Shown here: piece after piece, positions 50,805-59,755 of the stretch
How positions within the stretch are numbered: the first letter of the stretch is position 1
Layout: each line of letters opens with the position of its first letter
NCBI GenBank assembly: GCA_016794345.1
Contig: JAEUKE010000124.1
Span: 1 to 64,000, forward strand
Direction: 5' to 3'
DNA from: Myxococcales bacterium
Lineage (GTDB): Bacteria; Myxococcota_A; Polyangia; Polyangiales; Polyangiaceae
DNA length: 64,000 bases
The notes under the pieces: model-generated
Database searches by the model: none
What the model saw: only the letters and a program-made list of their open reading frames with translations
Told to the model about the DNA's origin: nothing
Made by a program: the position numbers and the translations under genes

Positions 50805-52823
50805 ATGCGCGCTCCTGTCGCCGCCCTCGTGTTGTTCGCCTCGCTGCTCCTCACCGCTTCGGCGTGGGCGCAGAACATCACCGTCGACAACGTGAGCCGC
50901 CCAGGCAACGACCGCCAGGGGGACCGCAAGTACCACGTGTCGCGCGCCGACTGCGAGAGCGCGGACGTGTTCGAGTTTCCGTTCACCGTCGGCAGCACCT
51001 CGGGCATCGATCAGATCGAGGTCTGGCTGAGCGAGGGCTCGAGCGGACCCGATTGCTCGCTCTACGAGTCGCGCGGGGGCACGAGCACCACCACGAAGTG
51101 CACGCAGATCCCCGCGGGCACCACCAACATCGACACGATGGGGACGATCGCGATCACGGCGGCCGACATCGCCAACGCGGTTCCCGGCGTGACGGATTGC
51201 GCCGACAGCTACACGGGGGACGCCGCGCACCAGGTCACGCTGTACTTCCTCCTCACGACCGGGCCGGGCGACGACGTGACGGCAGAGAACACCGCGACCT
51301 ACGCCACGGAAGTGGACCTCGTCGGCCCCGCCGCGCCAACGGATGTCACCGCGAAGGAGGCCGAGGAGGCAACGCGACTCGAGTTCACGGCCGAGCAGTC
51401 CGAGACGCCGATCCGGTACTTCGTCTACTGCGATCCGATCCCCGGCCAGGAGGATGCCACCACCTCGAGCACGACGGGCTCCGGTGGCTCGGGTGGCTCG
51501 GGTGGCGCAGGCGGCAGCGGCGGCAGCGGCGGCTCCGGGGGATCGGGTGGCGACGGCGGAGCCGGCGGCAGCGGCACGTCGAGCGCCACCACCTCGGCGA
51601 CCGGCACCGGTGGGAGCACGGGATCCGGCTCCGCGGCGTGCGGAAACGGGGTCCTCGTCGAAGGTGCAACACCGCCGCCGCCCCGTTACCGGTGCGTGCC
51701 AGCTGACGGTAACGATCCGGTCGACGCCACGAACGGCATCAGCGTGACCGGCCTGAAAAACGGGACCACGTACGCGATGGCCGTCGCCGCTGTTGACGAC
51801 CTCGACAACCCCGGCGTTCTCTCCGCCGTCGTCTGCGCGACCCCTCAAGAGGTCGACGACTTCTTCGACGTCTACCGTGGCGCGGGTGGAACGGGGGGCG
51901 GCCTCTGCAGCGTCGGACCCTACGGGGTGGGCGTCGGCGGTGCGCTCGGCTTCGGCGCGGTCGTGCTCGGCGCCGGCCTGAGCCTCGCGGCGAGGCGTCG
52001 CCGCCGCCGAGTCGGTCCGAAGACGATTGGCCTCCTCACGATCGCCGGCCTCTCGCTCGCGCTCCCCGAGATGGCGCGCGCGCAGAGCCGCATCGTCGAC
52101 AACGACTGGCGACAGGAGAACCGCTACCCGGACGAGCCGGCGAACACGCAGTTTGCCGTCGAGGTTCGGTTCGCTCCGTATTGGCCCGCCGTCGACAGCG
52201 AGCCGGGCCTCACGGGCACGCCCTACGAGGACACGTTCGGGACCGACCCCAACTTCTATTTCGGGCTCGAGTTCGACTACATGCCGCTGCGCATCCCGTA
52301 CGTCGGCACGTTCGGGCCGGGCTTCGGGTGGGGCTACACGTGGGCGAGCGAGAAGGCGCGCCTCACCGGCTGCACCCCGCGCGACTCGGAGGCGTGTCAG
52401 TCGGAGGACGTGACGTCGCTCACGATCATGCCCATGCACCTCTCGGCCGTGCTTCGCGCCGACGAGATGATGCGCCGGACCGGCGTGCCCATCGTGCCGT
52501 ACGGCAAGTTCGGCTTCGGGCTGGCGTATTGGTCAGCCGACCAGACGGCGGGCCAGAGCGTCTCGACCGAGCAGCAGAACGGCAAGCCCGTGAACGTCAG
52601 CGGTGAAGACGTCTCCTGGGGCCTGCACGTCGCGCTCGGCGCGGCCTTCGCCCTCAACTGGCTCGACGCGAGCTCGGCCGGCAGGCTGCGCGAGAACACG
52701 GGCATCGGCCACGTGTATCTCTTCGGCGAGTGGATGAACGCGATGCTCACCGGCCTCGGCTCCGGCGACACGATGTACGTCGGCACGTCCACCGTGGTGG
52801 CGGGCCTCGCGGCCGACTTCTGA
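50805..52823 (+). CDS. Secreted Fn3-like protein with MYXO-CTERM-like tail, fused in frame to an outer-membrane beta-barrel-like protein
   Basis: 672 residues from ATG 50805. The signal peptide ends in ASAWAQ. A beta-rich domain and a fibronectin-III-like part (AAPTDVTAKEAEEATRL ... ISVTGLKNGTTYAMAV) are split by a Gly/Ser linker. At about 365-405 comes a cysteine, a Gly-rich spacer, a membrane helix (ALGFGAVVLGAGLSLAA) and RRRRRR, the layout of a MYXO-CTERM sorting tail that should be C-terminal. The frame continues through a second hydrophobic stretch ending LPEMARAQS, like a second signal peptide, into about 260 residues with beta-barrel features (YFGLEFDYMPLRIPY, GPGFGWGYTW) and a final Phe. 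This looks like two exported proteins joined without a stop. Confidence 0.75.
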   Translation: MRAPVAALVLFASLLLTASAWAQNITVDNVSRPGNDRQGDRKYHVSRADCESADVFEFPFTVGSTSGIDQIEVWLSEGSSGPDCSLYESRGGTSTTTKCTQIPAGTTNIDTMGTIAITAADIANAVPGVTDCADSYTGDAAHQVTLYFLLTTGPGDDVTAENTATYATEVDLVGPAAPTDVTAKEAEEATRLEFTAEQSETPIRYFVYCDPIPGQEDATTSSTTGSGGSGGSGGAGGSGGSGGSGGSGGDGGAGGSGTSSATTSATGTGGSTGSGSAACGNGVLVEGATPPPPRYRCVPADGNDPVDATNGISVTGLKNGTTYAMAVAAVDDLDNPGVLSAVVCATPQEVDDFFDVYRGAGGTGGGLCSVGPYGVGVGGALGFGAVVLGAGLSLAARRRRRRVGPKTIGLLTIAGLSLALPEMARAQSRIVDNDWRQENRYPDEPANTQFAVEVRFAPYWPAVDSEPGLTGTPYEDTFGTDPNFYFGLEFDYMPLRIPYVGTFGPGFGWGYTWASEKARLTGCTPRDSEACQSEDVTSLTIMPMHLSAVLRADEMMRRTGVPIVPYGKFGFGLAYWSADQTAGQSVSTEQQNGKPVNVSGEDVSWGLHVALGAAFALNWLDASSAGRLRENTGIGHVYLFGEWMNAMLTGLGSGDTMYVGTSTVVAGLAADF

Positions 52824-52829
52824 CGGCGC

Positions 52830-53438
52830 TCAGCCGTTGCCGCAGTAGCTGTAGCCGCCGCCGAGGAGCTGGCTCGGCTGGCACATGGTGTTGAGCTCGC
52901 AGACCGAAGGGTCTCCTTCGCACATCAGGAGCTCGTTGCCGCCGTTGCAGCTGTCCTGACAGGACACGTCCACCCACGACTGGTTGTTGAATGTGCCGCA
53001 ACAAACCTGGTTGGGGCAGTCGTCCGGACCGTTGCAGCTGAGCTCGATCCACCCGTCGTTCCCGGGGCACGTGCCGGGCGCCGAGCAGAAGTCCTGGCCG
53101 GCCTCGAAGATGAGGTAACAACACACCTCGCCCGCGTTGCAGGGCGCGTCGTTGCACGAGACCGTGGGGGACAGGGGGCCGCCCGTCGTGGTGGTCGCCA
53201 CGCTCGTGCTGGTCGCCACGGTCGTCGTCGTCGTCGCGGAGCTCGTCTGCGCGCCCGGTCCGGTCGTCGTCGGACCGCCGGGGCCCGTGGTCACCGACGA
53301 CGTGACGCCGGGGCCGGCGCCGCCCGCGGCGCCTCCGCTACCGCCTTCGCTGGCCGAGCTGCCGAAGAGGTCGTCCACGTCGGTGCTGCAAGCGAACACA
53401 GCAGTGGCCAGGCCCACGAGGAGGAAGGAAGCTCTCAT
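52830..53438 (-). CDS. Cys-rich lipoprotein with Thr/Gly linker
   Basis: 202 residues. The lipobox is AVFAC (Cys17). A long Thr/Gly/Ser/Pro linker (TTGPGGPTTTGPGAQTSS) precedes a C-terminal domain with about 16 cysteines in short spacings (APCNAGEVCCYLIF, CPNQVCCGTFNNQ, CNGGNELLMC). These probably form disulfides in a small surface domain, repeated about twice (the CC pairs). Function unknown; such lipoproteins are frequent in this group of bacteria. Its stop is 6 bases from that of the convergent fusion gene. Confidence 0.7.
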   Translation of the reverse strand: MRASFLLVGLATAVFACSTDVDDLFGSSASEGGSGGAAGGAGPGVTSSVTTGPGGPTTTGPGAQTSSATTTTTVATSTSVATTTTGGPLSPTVSCNDAPCNAGEVCCYLIFEAGQDFCSAPGTCPGNDGWIELSCNGPDDCPNQVCCGTFNNQSWVDVSCQDSCNGGNELLMCEGDPSVCELNTMCQPSQLLGGGYSYCGNG

Positions 53439-53498
53439 GAGAAATGACTCCGGAGGCGAGCCTACCAGGCCGCCTCCGGATTTTACAGCGCCGCCGGC

Positions 53499-54947
53499 TC
53501 AGAAGCCTTGCAGGTCCATCGCGGCGTCGTTCGCCTCGAGCGCTTGTTTGCGCTTCTCCTGCGGGCGAGCGGCGGGCGGCGCAGCGGCGGCCTTGGCGGC
53601 GCCGGCTCGAGCGCGACCCACACGCGAGGCGGACGCCTCCAGGCGGTCCTTGTCCGCCTTCGTGGTGGCCGTCGACGCCTGCTGACGCAGCTTCTGCTCG
53701 GTCGCGGCGAGCGACCTCTCGGCCTCGTCGAAGTTGTCCGCGTTGATCGACTGCGCGGCGATCTCGGTGGCGCGACCCGCGTCGATCAGCGCAAAGACGC
53801 TCTGCGCGCGCTGGTTCGTGCGCTGGGCCGCGAGCGTGGGATCGTTCACCACGTCGAAGCGCGCGACCGCCTCCTGCACGCGCTCGAGGTTGTTCTCCGC
53901 CGGATCGTGGAACAAGAGGCGCACGCTGGCGACCGGGTGTGACCCGGCCTCGGGCGCCATCAGGCGGACTCGCACGATGAACTCCTTGTGTTGCCCGGCG
54001 AACATGGAGCCGAGCGGGACGTCCACCGGGCACGCGCCCATTCCGCACGACTGGAAGGTGCCGCGCGCCCCCTCGACCGAGACGATCTGCACGCCCGGCG
54101 CTGGCACGATCGACACGCGGGTGTTCGTCGCACGCGTTCCCTTCAGGAGGCCCATCTCGGAGCCGATGATCTCGGGGAGCGCTCGCGTGTCGGTGAGGTG
54201 GTAGAGGCGGCCGCTCGAGCGAAGGGCGAGCTGGTTGAGCGTCAGCTCGTCGTACTCGAGGCCGACGCCGATCGCGGTCACCTGCACGCCGCGGTCACCG
54301 GCCTTCTCGCCCAGCATCGCGAGCTGATCTCGCGAGGTGAGCCCCACCGTGGCGAGCCCGTCCGAGATCAACACGACGCGGCGGATTGGGTGCGTCGTAG
54401 GCGCGCCCATGACGCTCATGCCCGCCTGGCGCACGCCCTCGAAGAGGTTGGTGCCGCCGTCGGCCTTGAGCTCGGCGATGACGGAGGCGATCTGCGCGCG
54501 TGATCGCGCGTCGAGCCGAACCGGGGCCACGCGATCTTCCGCGCGGTCGTTGAAGGTCGTGAGGCTCACGATGTCGCCGTCGCGCAGCTCGGTGACGAGC
54601 TTCTGCGCGGCTTCCTTGGCGTGGCGGATCTTCTCGCCGGCCATCGACCCGGAGGTGTCGATGACGAGCGAGACCGCCGCGGGGGCCTTGCCGACCTTGT
54701 CGTCCTTGGGGACGTCGACCCAGACGGCGACGAAGGTATCCTGCATCCCGGGCACGAAGGCGTCGCTCCCCGCGGCGGTCCCGACCCAGGAGCCGTTCGG
54801 GTTGGGCGCGTCGTTGGAGGCCGGGGTGAGCGGGTCCGTCTGGGCGGCCACGGTGTTCGTCGTCGGGCGCGAAGGCCCGTACGAGCTCGCGCTCGCGCCG
54901 CACCCCACGAGGGCGGAGATTCCGAGGGCCAGGATCAAGCGTCGCAT
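53499..54947 (-). CDS. von Willebrand factor A (VWA) domain lipoprotein
   Basis: 482 residues, ATG preceded by GAGGAG at 6 bases. The lipobox is ALVGC (Cys16). The VWA domain (about 85-265) has an intact MIDAS: DTSGSMAGEK, a threonine in SLTTFNDRAED and an aspartate in VVLISDGLATVG, so it should bind a divalent metal and a protein ligand. A beta-rich region follows, then a helical C-terminus (FDEAERSLAATEQKLRQ). The order resembles YfbK-type VWA lipoproteins. Probably exposed at the envelope; partner unknown. Confidence 0.88.
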   Translation of the reverse strand: MRRLILALGISALVGCGASASSYGPSRPTTNTVAAQTDPLTPASNDAPNPNGSWVGTAAGSDAFVPGMQDTFVAVWVDVPKDDKVGKAPAAVSLVIDTSGSMAGEKIRHAKEAAQKLVTELRDGDIVSLTTFNDRAEDRVAPVRLDARSRAQIASVIAELKADGGTNLFEGVRQAGMSVMGAPTTHPIRRVVLISDGLATVGLTSRDQLAMLGEKAGDRGVQVTAIGVGLEYDELTLNQLALRSSGRLYHLTDTRALPEIIGSEMGLLKGTRATNTRVSIVPAPGVQIVSVEGARGTFQSCGMGACPVDVPLGSMFAGQHKEFIVRVRLMAPEAGSHPVASVRLLFHDPAENNLERVQEAVARFDVVNDPTLAAQRTNQRAQSVFALIDAGRATEIAAQSINADNFDEAERSLAATEQKLRQQASTATTKADKDRLEASASRVGRARAGAAKAAAAPPAARPQEKRKQALEANDAAMDLQGF

Positions 54948-55001
54948 GAAGTGCTCCTCGTCCAGGAGCTGGCGCCCCGGGACCTTGGTCGGTTCGGGGA
55001 G

Positions 55002-55922
55002 CTAGTGGAGGTGGCTTGGGCTTTTGTGACAAGCGAAACGGGCGCTCATGGCCTGGATGTGGGCGGGGGTCGTTCCACAGCACCCGCCCACCACCGAAGC
55101 GCCGAGCGCCACCCAGGCCTCGGCGAACGCGGCGTATTTCGCCGCGCGTGTGGCCAGCTCTTCCACCCCCGGTCGCGGCTCCCCCCAGTCGACCAGGGCG
55201 CCCAGCCCTTCCGCCGCGGACCCCACGTTGGCGTAGGCCCCGAACGCAACGCCCGCTCGCGACAGGGGCTCGAGCAACCGGACCATCAACGAGGCCGGCG
55301 AGCAGTTCACGAGGACGGTCTGCGCTCCGTGGTCGGCCGCCTCTCGGGCGAAGCGGGCGATGGCGTCCGGCCCGAGGAGGTCACCGGCCGGGCCGGCCGT
55401 GAGCGACACCCAGACGGGCAAGCCGGTCGTCCGAGCCGCATCGACGGCGATCAAGGCCTCCTCCGGGACCACGAACGTCTCGCAAAGGAAGAGATCCACG
55501 CCCGCCTCGGCGAGGCGCTCGGCCTGCTCGCGGTGTAGCCGGCGAGCGTCGGGCTTGGGCGGGGTTCGGGCGTAACAGTCGTCGAGCGGAGCCAGGCTTC
55601 CCGCGACGCGGTGCCCAACCGGGACGGCTTCCCGCGCGATGCGCACCGCCTCGGCGACCCAGGCGCGAGCCGTGAGCCCCGGCGGCGCGCCGCTCCACGC
55701 CTCGAGCGCGCTGGGCGTCGTCCGGAACGTGTTGGCCGTGTGCACCACGGCGCCCGCCGCGGCGTAGGCGGCGTGGAGCTTCGCGACCTCTTCCGGCGCC
55801 TCGACGACGGCGCGTGAGCTCCAGGCAGGGCCTTCGATCCTTACCCCCGCGAGGGCGAGGGCCGAGCCCATCGCCCCGTCGAGGAGCACCGGGAGGCTCT
55901 GCTGCGCGTGGACGGAGACCAT
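55002..55922 (-). CDS. Homocysteine S-methyltransferase family enzyme
   Basis: 306 residues from ATG 55922 (MVSVHAQQSLPVLLDG); a 14-residue longer form starting at 55964 would run closer to the divergent gene. It has the (beta/alpha)8 homocysteine-binding fold: LLDGAMGSALALAG, TANTFRTTPSALEA, the zinc cysteine in VLVNCSPASL and the pair GGCCGTTPAHI near the end. All three zinc cysteines are present. It may methylate homocysteine from S-methylmethionine or betaine, or act on a related thiol; the donor cannot be told. No cobalamin or folate domain is attached, so it is not MetH. Confidence 0.88.
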   Translation of the reverse strand: MVSVHAQQSLPVLLDGAMGSALALAGVRIEGPAWSSRAVVEAPEEVAKLHAAYAAAGAVVHTANTFRTTPSALEAWSGAPPGLTARAWVAEAVRIAREAVPVGHRVAGSLAPLDDCYARTPPKPDARRLHREQAERLAEAGVDLFLCETFVVPEEALIAVDAARTTGLPVWVSLTAGPAGDLLGPDAIARFAREAADHGAQTVLVNCSPASLMVRLLEPLSRAGVAFGAYANVGSAAEGLGALVDWGEPRPGVEELATRAAKYAAFAEAWVALGASVVGGCCGTTPAHIQAMSARFACHKSPSHLH

Positions 55923-55974
55923 CGGCCTTGTCACAATCTTGGCCCGGAGGACGCCCATGGTCATAGTCCCGCCG

Positions 55975-56598
55975 ATGCGTCCCGTCGTCTTTGCTCTGGC
56001 CGCGTGCCTGTTCGCCTGCTCCTCCGTCCACGAGGAGCCGAAATCATCGAAGGACGCGAGCGCCGCTCATGACGCGAAGGCGGACGCGCCCGCGAAGGAC
56101 GAGGCGCCCCCGGGGACCGTCGCGCGCCGAGCCCTCGACGCGGTCCTGCTCCGCAGGCCGCCCTACGTCCTCGGCCGCGTGCAGATGGAAGAGGTCCTCA
56201 AGCAGAACAAGTTCATCGGTTGGCGCCTCACCTCGTTCCCGGCCGACTGGGACAAGACCGGGCTCCAGCCCGGCGACGTGGTGACGGACGTCAACGGCGT
56301 CGCGCTCGAGAAGCCCGAGGACCTGTGGACCGCCTGGCTCGCGCTGGCCGAGGCGAGCGAGATCCGGATCGGGTTCGAGCGAGACGGAAAGGCCGCCTCG
56401 ACCTCGGTGAAGATCCACGGCGCACCCGTGCCGGAGACGAAGGTCGCCCTCGAGACCGGCACCGGCATGCCGGTCGACGACGCGCCCGCGGGGCCGTCGC
56501 AGCCGCGGTCGAAGCCGAGCCGCAAGAAGGACACAATCGTCATCACCGACGAGAGCGCGAGCCCGGGCGACGACGACTCGAGCATGGTGAACTACTGA
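55975..56598 (+). CDS. PDZ-like lipoprotein
   Basis: 207 residues from ATG 55975. The lipobox is ACLFAC (Cys15). After a charged linker (about 20-50) comes a PDZ-like domain: FIGWRLTSFPADWDKTG, LQPGDVVTDVNGVAL, then EIRIGFERDGKAAS, similar to the PDZ part of type II secretion protein GspC. There is no gsp gene nearby, so it may be an independent peptide-binding adaptor. The C-terminus is polar and acidic (PGDDDSSMVNY). Its 3' end overlaps the antisense extension of the truncated yihY-like frame. Confidence 0.75.
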   Translation: MRPVVFALAACLFACSSVHEEPKSSKDASAAHDAKADAPAKDEAPPGTVARRALDAVLLRRPPYVLGRVQMEEVLKQNKFIGWRLTSFPADWDKTGLQPGDVVTDVNGVALEKPEDLWTAWLALAEASEIRIGFERDGKAASTSVKIHGAPVPETKVALETGTGMPVDDAPAGPSQPRSKPSRKKDTIVITDESASPGDDDSSMVNY

Positions 56599-56599
56599 C

Positions 56600-57231
56600 G
56601 CCGCGGCGCACGCTCGCCCGTCGTCATGCCGTCGATCTCTCCGCCGAGCAAGCCAGGCCTCCAGCACGCCCCCGAACACGACGAGGCCGAGGCCGCCGAC
56701 GACCAGCAGGAAGAACGCGAGGGTCAAGAGGAGCGCGACGGCGCGCGCGCGGAAGAACGATCGCCGCTCGCGCACCCCGTAGACCACGTTCAGCTGCTGC
56801 ATGATGGCGTAGAGGCCGCTCGACGCCGACCACAGCGACAGGAGCAGACCGAACGAGAGCAGCCCGCCGCGACGGCGCGACAGGACGTCGCTCACCGTCC
56901 CGGTGAAGAGGTCGGCTGCGGCCGGCGGCATCGCGTCGTGGATCAGATCCAACACGGCCTGCTCGAGCCGCGGGATCGGCAGGTAGGGCAGGAGGCTCAG
57001 ACCGAAGATCGCCGCCGGGAAGATGGCGAGGACGAGGTAGAACGCGAGCGCGGCCGCGCCGCTGCCTGCGCGATCGTCCCGGACCTCGCGCGCCAAGGCC
57101 TTCGTCCGGTCCTTCCAGCGGCCCACGACGTGCTCGACCACAATCCACCAGCTTGCGAGCCGCGTGCCGGAGCCGCGGCTGCCGTCGCGCGCATCGACAT
57201 CACCGGGGCGTTTCGGTAGAGAGCGAGCCAT
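56600..57231 (-). pseudogene. Truncated YihY/BrkB-family membrane protein
   Basis: From ATG 57231 (or 57237) about 195 codons encode the N-terminal two-thirds of a YihY-type inner-membrane protein: GAAALAFYLVLAIFPA, SFGLLLSLWSASSGLYAIMQ, LNVVYGVRERRSF and ALLLTLAFFLLVVGGLGLV. The family is normally about 280-300 residues with about six helices. Here homology stops after FGGVLEAW at about 56650. The same frame then runs antisense through the PDZ gene as Arg-rich noise; a neighbouring frame stops at once. The 3' part is therefore missing. Its start overlaps the divergent lipoprotein start (57230). Confidence 0.7.
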
Positions 57232-57775
57232 GCCCATCAACCATGCGTTCACTTCGCTCGCCATCGTGACCCTCCTCCTCGGCTGCGGGGACGGCGGTGG
57301 CGGCGCGGCGAGCGGCTCGGCGGCCAAGCCGGCGAGCTCCGCTCCCGCCAAGTCCTCGGCGAAGCCCAGCGCTTCGGCGACGGCCGCCGCGTCCGCCACG
57401 GCTGCGCCCACCGCGTCGGCCTCCGCCTCGGCGTCGGCCGAGGCGGCCGGGAGCGACGCCATCAAGAAGATGCTCGAGGACGTCCAGACAAACGAGGCCA
57501 ACTACAAGGACAAGCCCCTCAAGGTCGACGGCCTCTACCTGAACACGAACAGCATGTCCTCGGGCGGCAAGAAGACGTTCAACATCGTCGTCGCCGACAG
57601 CAAGGAGGACAAGGACAACACGCTCACGTGCGAGCTCGGCGAGAGCGAGCCGAAGGACCTCAAGCAGTGGGACGCGGTCACGATCGAGGGCAAGGGCTCG
57701 GTCAGCAACGTGACGAAGGGCGACAAGAAGATGAAGAGCCTCTCCGTCGCCGAGTGCAAGGTCACGAAGAAGTAG
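57230..57775 (+). CDS. Lipoprotein with OB-fold (tRNA_anti-like) domain
   Basis: 181 residues from ATG 57230. The lipobox is TLLLGC (Cys19). A long Ala/Ser linker (ASATAAASATAAPTASASA) precedes a small domain: YKDKPLKVDGLYLN, FNIVVADSKED, LTCELGESEPKDLKQWD, AVTIEGKGSVSN and SLSVAECKV. The repeating K-V-x-G and V-T-I-x-G strands fit the periplasmic tRNA_anti-like OB fold. Two cysteines could form a disulfide. Function unknown. Its ATG and that of the divergent YihY remnant share two bases. Confidence 0.75.
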   Translation: MPINHAFTSLAIVTLLLGCGDGGGGAASGSAAKPASSAPAKSSAKPSASATAAASATAAPTASASASASAEAAGSDAIKKMLEDVQTNEANYKDKPLKVDGLYLNTNSMSSGGKKTFNIVVADSKEDKDNTLTCELGESEPKDLKQWDAVTIEGKGSVSNVTKGDKKMKSLSVAECKVTKK

Positions 57776-57784
57776 CCCTCGACC

Positions 57785-59755
57785 TCAGCCGCCCCGGGGG
57801 GGGCGTCGGCGGTCCCGGAACCAGGGGCGGAACTTGCGCTCCATCGTCGAGCGGTCGGCGGAGGACGCGCGGCGGCGGCACGTCTTCATCTCGTCGGAGC
57901 CCTCGGGCGCGCCCCAGCGGACCTCGGGGCAGTCGTTCGGGTTGTAGGCCATCTCCAGCTCGCGCTTGCGCGCGACCAGGTCCGCGAGGCTGATCTCGAA
58001 GAGGCTGCCGTCGGTCCGGCTGTAGCCGAGCTTCGCCTCGCCGAGCTGCTTCGCGAGGCTCGCGCGCAGCGCCTCGACGGTCGCCTCCTTCGATTGTCCG
58101 GCCGGCATGCGGAAGCGCTCGGGCCGCCGGCCCACGAGATCCGGGAAGCCGGCGACGACGTCGATCGCGATGAGCAGCCGGAGGTCGCGCGACGGCGTGG
58201 AGAAATCCTCCCAGTCGCCGGTCGTCTCGAAGATCGCGGACCCGGCGGGCATCTCGATCCGCCCGCCGCCCTCGCGGAAGTGTTTCTCGCCGTTCTCGAC
58301 GGAGGTGACGCGCGCTTCGGCTTGCTCGCGCAGCGCCCGGACGGCCTCGGCGAGCGCGCGCTCGGGGTCGAGGGGCTCGGGGGAGAGCACGTCGTCCATC
58401 GCGTCGTAAAACGCGCGCTCGTCCATCGTCGCTTGCTCGGCGGAGAAGTCGGCGCCTGCTCCCGCCGCGATCTCCGCGTTCGTCAGCGGGCGCAGCGCCC
58501 CGCCCTCCACGGTCACCGGGCGGAAGCGCTTGAAGCCCGGCGTCCCCATGGACGGCTCCGCGGTGGAGAAGAGGAAGTTGCCTTGCCAGAAGCGCTTCTT
58601 GGCGACAGTACCGTCAGGTTGGCCGTCCACCGCGAAGAGCGCGCCCGCTCGGTCGGCGGTCTGCGGCACGCGGCGCGCCACGACGAGCACGTGGCCGTAA
58701 GGATCGGCGAAGATGGCGCCCGGACGCAGCGTCTCGCGCGAGAGGCGGATGGGGTAGTAGTCCGTGAAGTCGTCCTCGGCGCGCGTCCGGCCCGTGCCCG
58801 AGTGCACCATGTTCGCGAGCGTCACGCGGATGAAGCGCTCCATCCGACGCACCCGACCGCGCGGCGGATCATCCATCGGATCCAGGCTGGAGGCGCGCTT
58901 GAGGCACCTCGGCGCGGACTCGCGCGTCCCGCGCGTGCAGGACGACATGGCGAACGGCAGGCCCATCTTGAAGGCGAAATACGCGCGCAGCGTGTAAGGC
59001 AGGTCGGCGCAGTCGGGGTCGAGGCGCAGCCCCTTCGGCGGTGGCTCGTCCTCGCCGAGGCCGAGGTGATCGAAGAGGAAGTTCCGCGCCGGGTCCTTCG
59101 TCAGCTCGTGCAGGGCCGGGACGCCCAGCGCCTCCGTCTCGCTCACGTCGAAGAGCTTCTCCACCCACGCCGAGTAGAGATCCTCCATCGGCTCGCTCCA
59201 CGCTCGTTCGAACGCCCACGGGCGCGTCCCCGGGGCGCGCGTGCTCGGCGGCCGGCGCTCGGCGATCTCCACGTCCTCGCAGGCCACGATCTGCTCGCCG
59301 CGGACGGCGAGCACCCTCGTCTTGCCGGTCTCGGCGCTGGCGACCGATGCAAACGCGGATCGTGGCGGGCCGAGGCGAGCCTGCGTCGTGGGAGCGACGG
59401 CCCTTCCGCTCGGTGGAACGACGACGATCGCGAGCGCGCCGTCCGGCTCGTGTGTCGTCGCGACGATCCGCAGCGAGCCGCCGGGGGCGGGGGACGCAGG
59501 CGAGACGAACAGGGCCGCGGAGCGACCGCGCTCGCACCCCGCGGTCGCTCGCGCCGCGATGGTGGCCGCGTCGATCGGTGGCGGGGCAGGGGCGACGCTC
59601 GCCGAGGCCGAGGCTGGTGCACGGGCAGACGACGACGCGACCGGAGCGGGCAGGCTCGCGCCGGGCTGGGGCTCGCTGCCCGTGGCCTCTTTCTCCCTGG
59701 CGTTGCCGCAGGAGAACGAGGCGCTCACGAGGACGGCGAGCACCAGCCTTCTCAC
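57785..59755 (-). CDS. Large lipoprotein, possible papain-like (NlpC/P60-type) fold
   Basis: 656 residues from GTG 59755, overlapping the stop of the upstream LOG gene (GTGA). The lipobox is SASFSC (Cys16), followed by an Ala/Ser/Pro linker to about 65. Residues about 75-170 are a beta domain. A helical region contains DPDCADLPYTLRAYF with Cys249, and later FADPYGHVLVVARRV with His355, the order and style of a Cys/His papain-like peptidase such as NlpC/P60. The assignment rests on those two motifs only. The C-terminus is charged and ends in Arg-rich residues. It may trim peptidoglycan or be an inactive relative. Confidence 0.65.
   Translation of the reverse strand: MRRLVLAVLVSASFSCGNAREKEATGSEPQPGASLPAPVASSSARAPASASASVAPAPPPIDAATIAARATAGCERGRSAALFVSPASPAPGGSLRIVATTHEPDGALAIVVVPPSGRAVAPTTQARLGPPRSAFASVASAETGKTRVLAVRGEQIVACEDVEIAERRPPSTRAPGTRPWAFERAWSEPMEDLYSAWVEKLFDVSETEALGVPALHELTKDPARNFLFDHLGLGEDEPPPKGLRLDPDCADLPYTLRAYFAFKMGLPFAMSSCTRGTRESAPRCLKRASSLDPMDDPPRGRVRRMERFIRVTLANMVHSGTGRTRAEDDFTDYYPIRLSRETLRPGAIFADPYGHVLVVARRVPQTADRAGALFAVDGQPDGTVAKKRFWQGNFLFSTAEPSMGTPGFKRFRPVTVEGGALRPLTNAEIAAGAGADFSAEQATMDERAFYDAMDDVLSPEPLDPERALAEAVRALREQAEARVTSVENGEKHFREGGGRIEMPAGSAIFETTGDWEDFSTPSRDLRLLIAIDVVAGFPDLVGRRPERFRMPAGQSKEATVEALRASLAKQLGEAKLGYSRTDGSLFEISLADLVARKRELEMAYNPNDCPEVRWGAPEGSDEMKTCRRRASSADRSTMERKFRPWFRDRRRPPRGG

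Noticed and set aside
51470-51620. Dense GGC/TCG repeats that look like a satellite or CRISPR-like array
   Set aside because: They encode the Gly/Ser linker of a secreted protein and have no repeat-spacer structure.
56044-56599. Extension of the YihY-like frame into the PDZ gene
   Set aside because: Homology ends before this point; the sequence is antisense to a lipoprotein gene with a good signal peptide.
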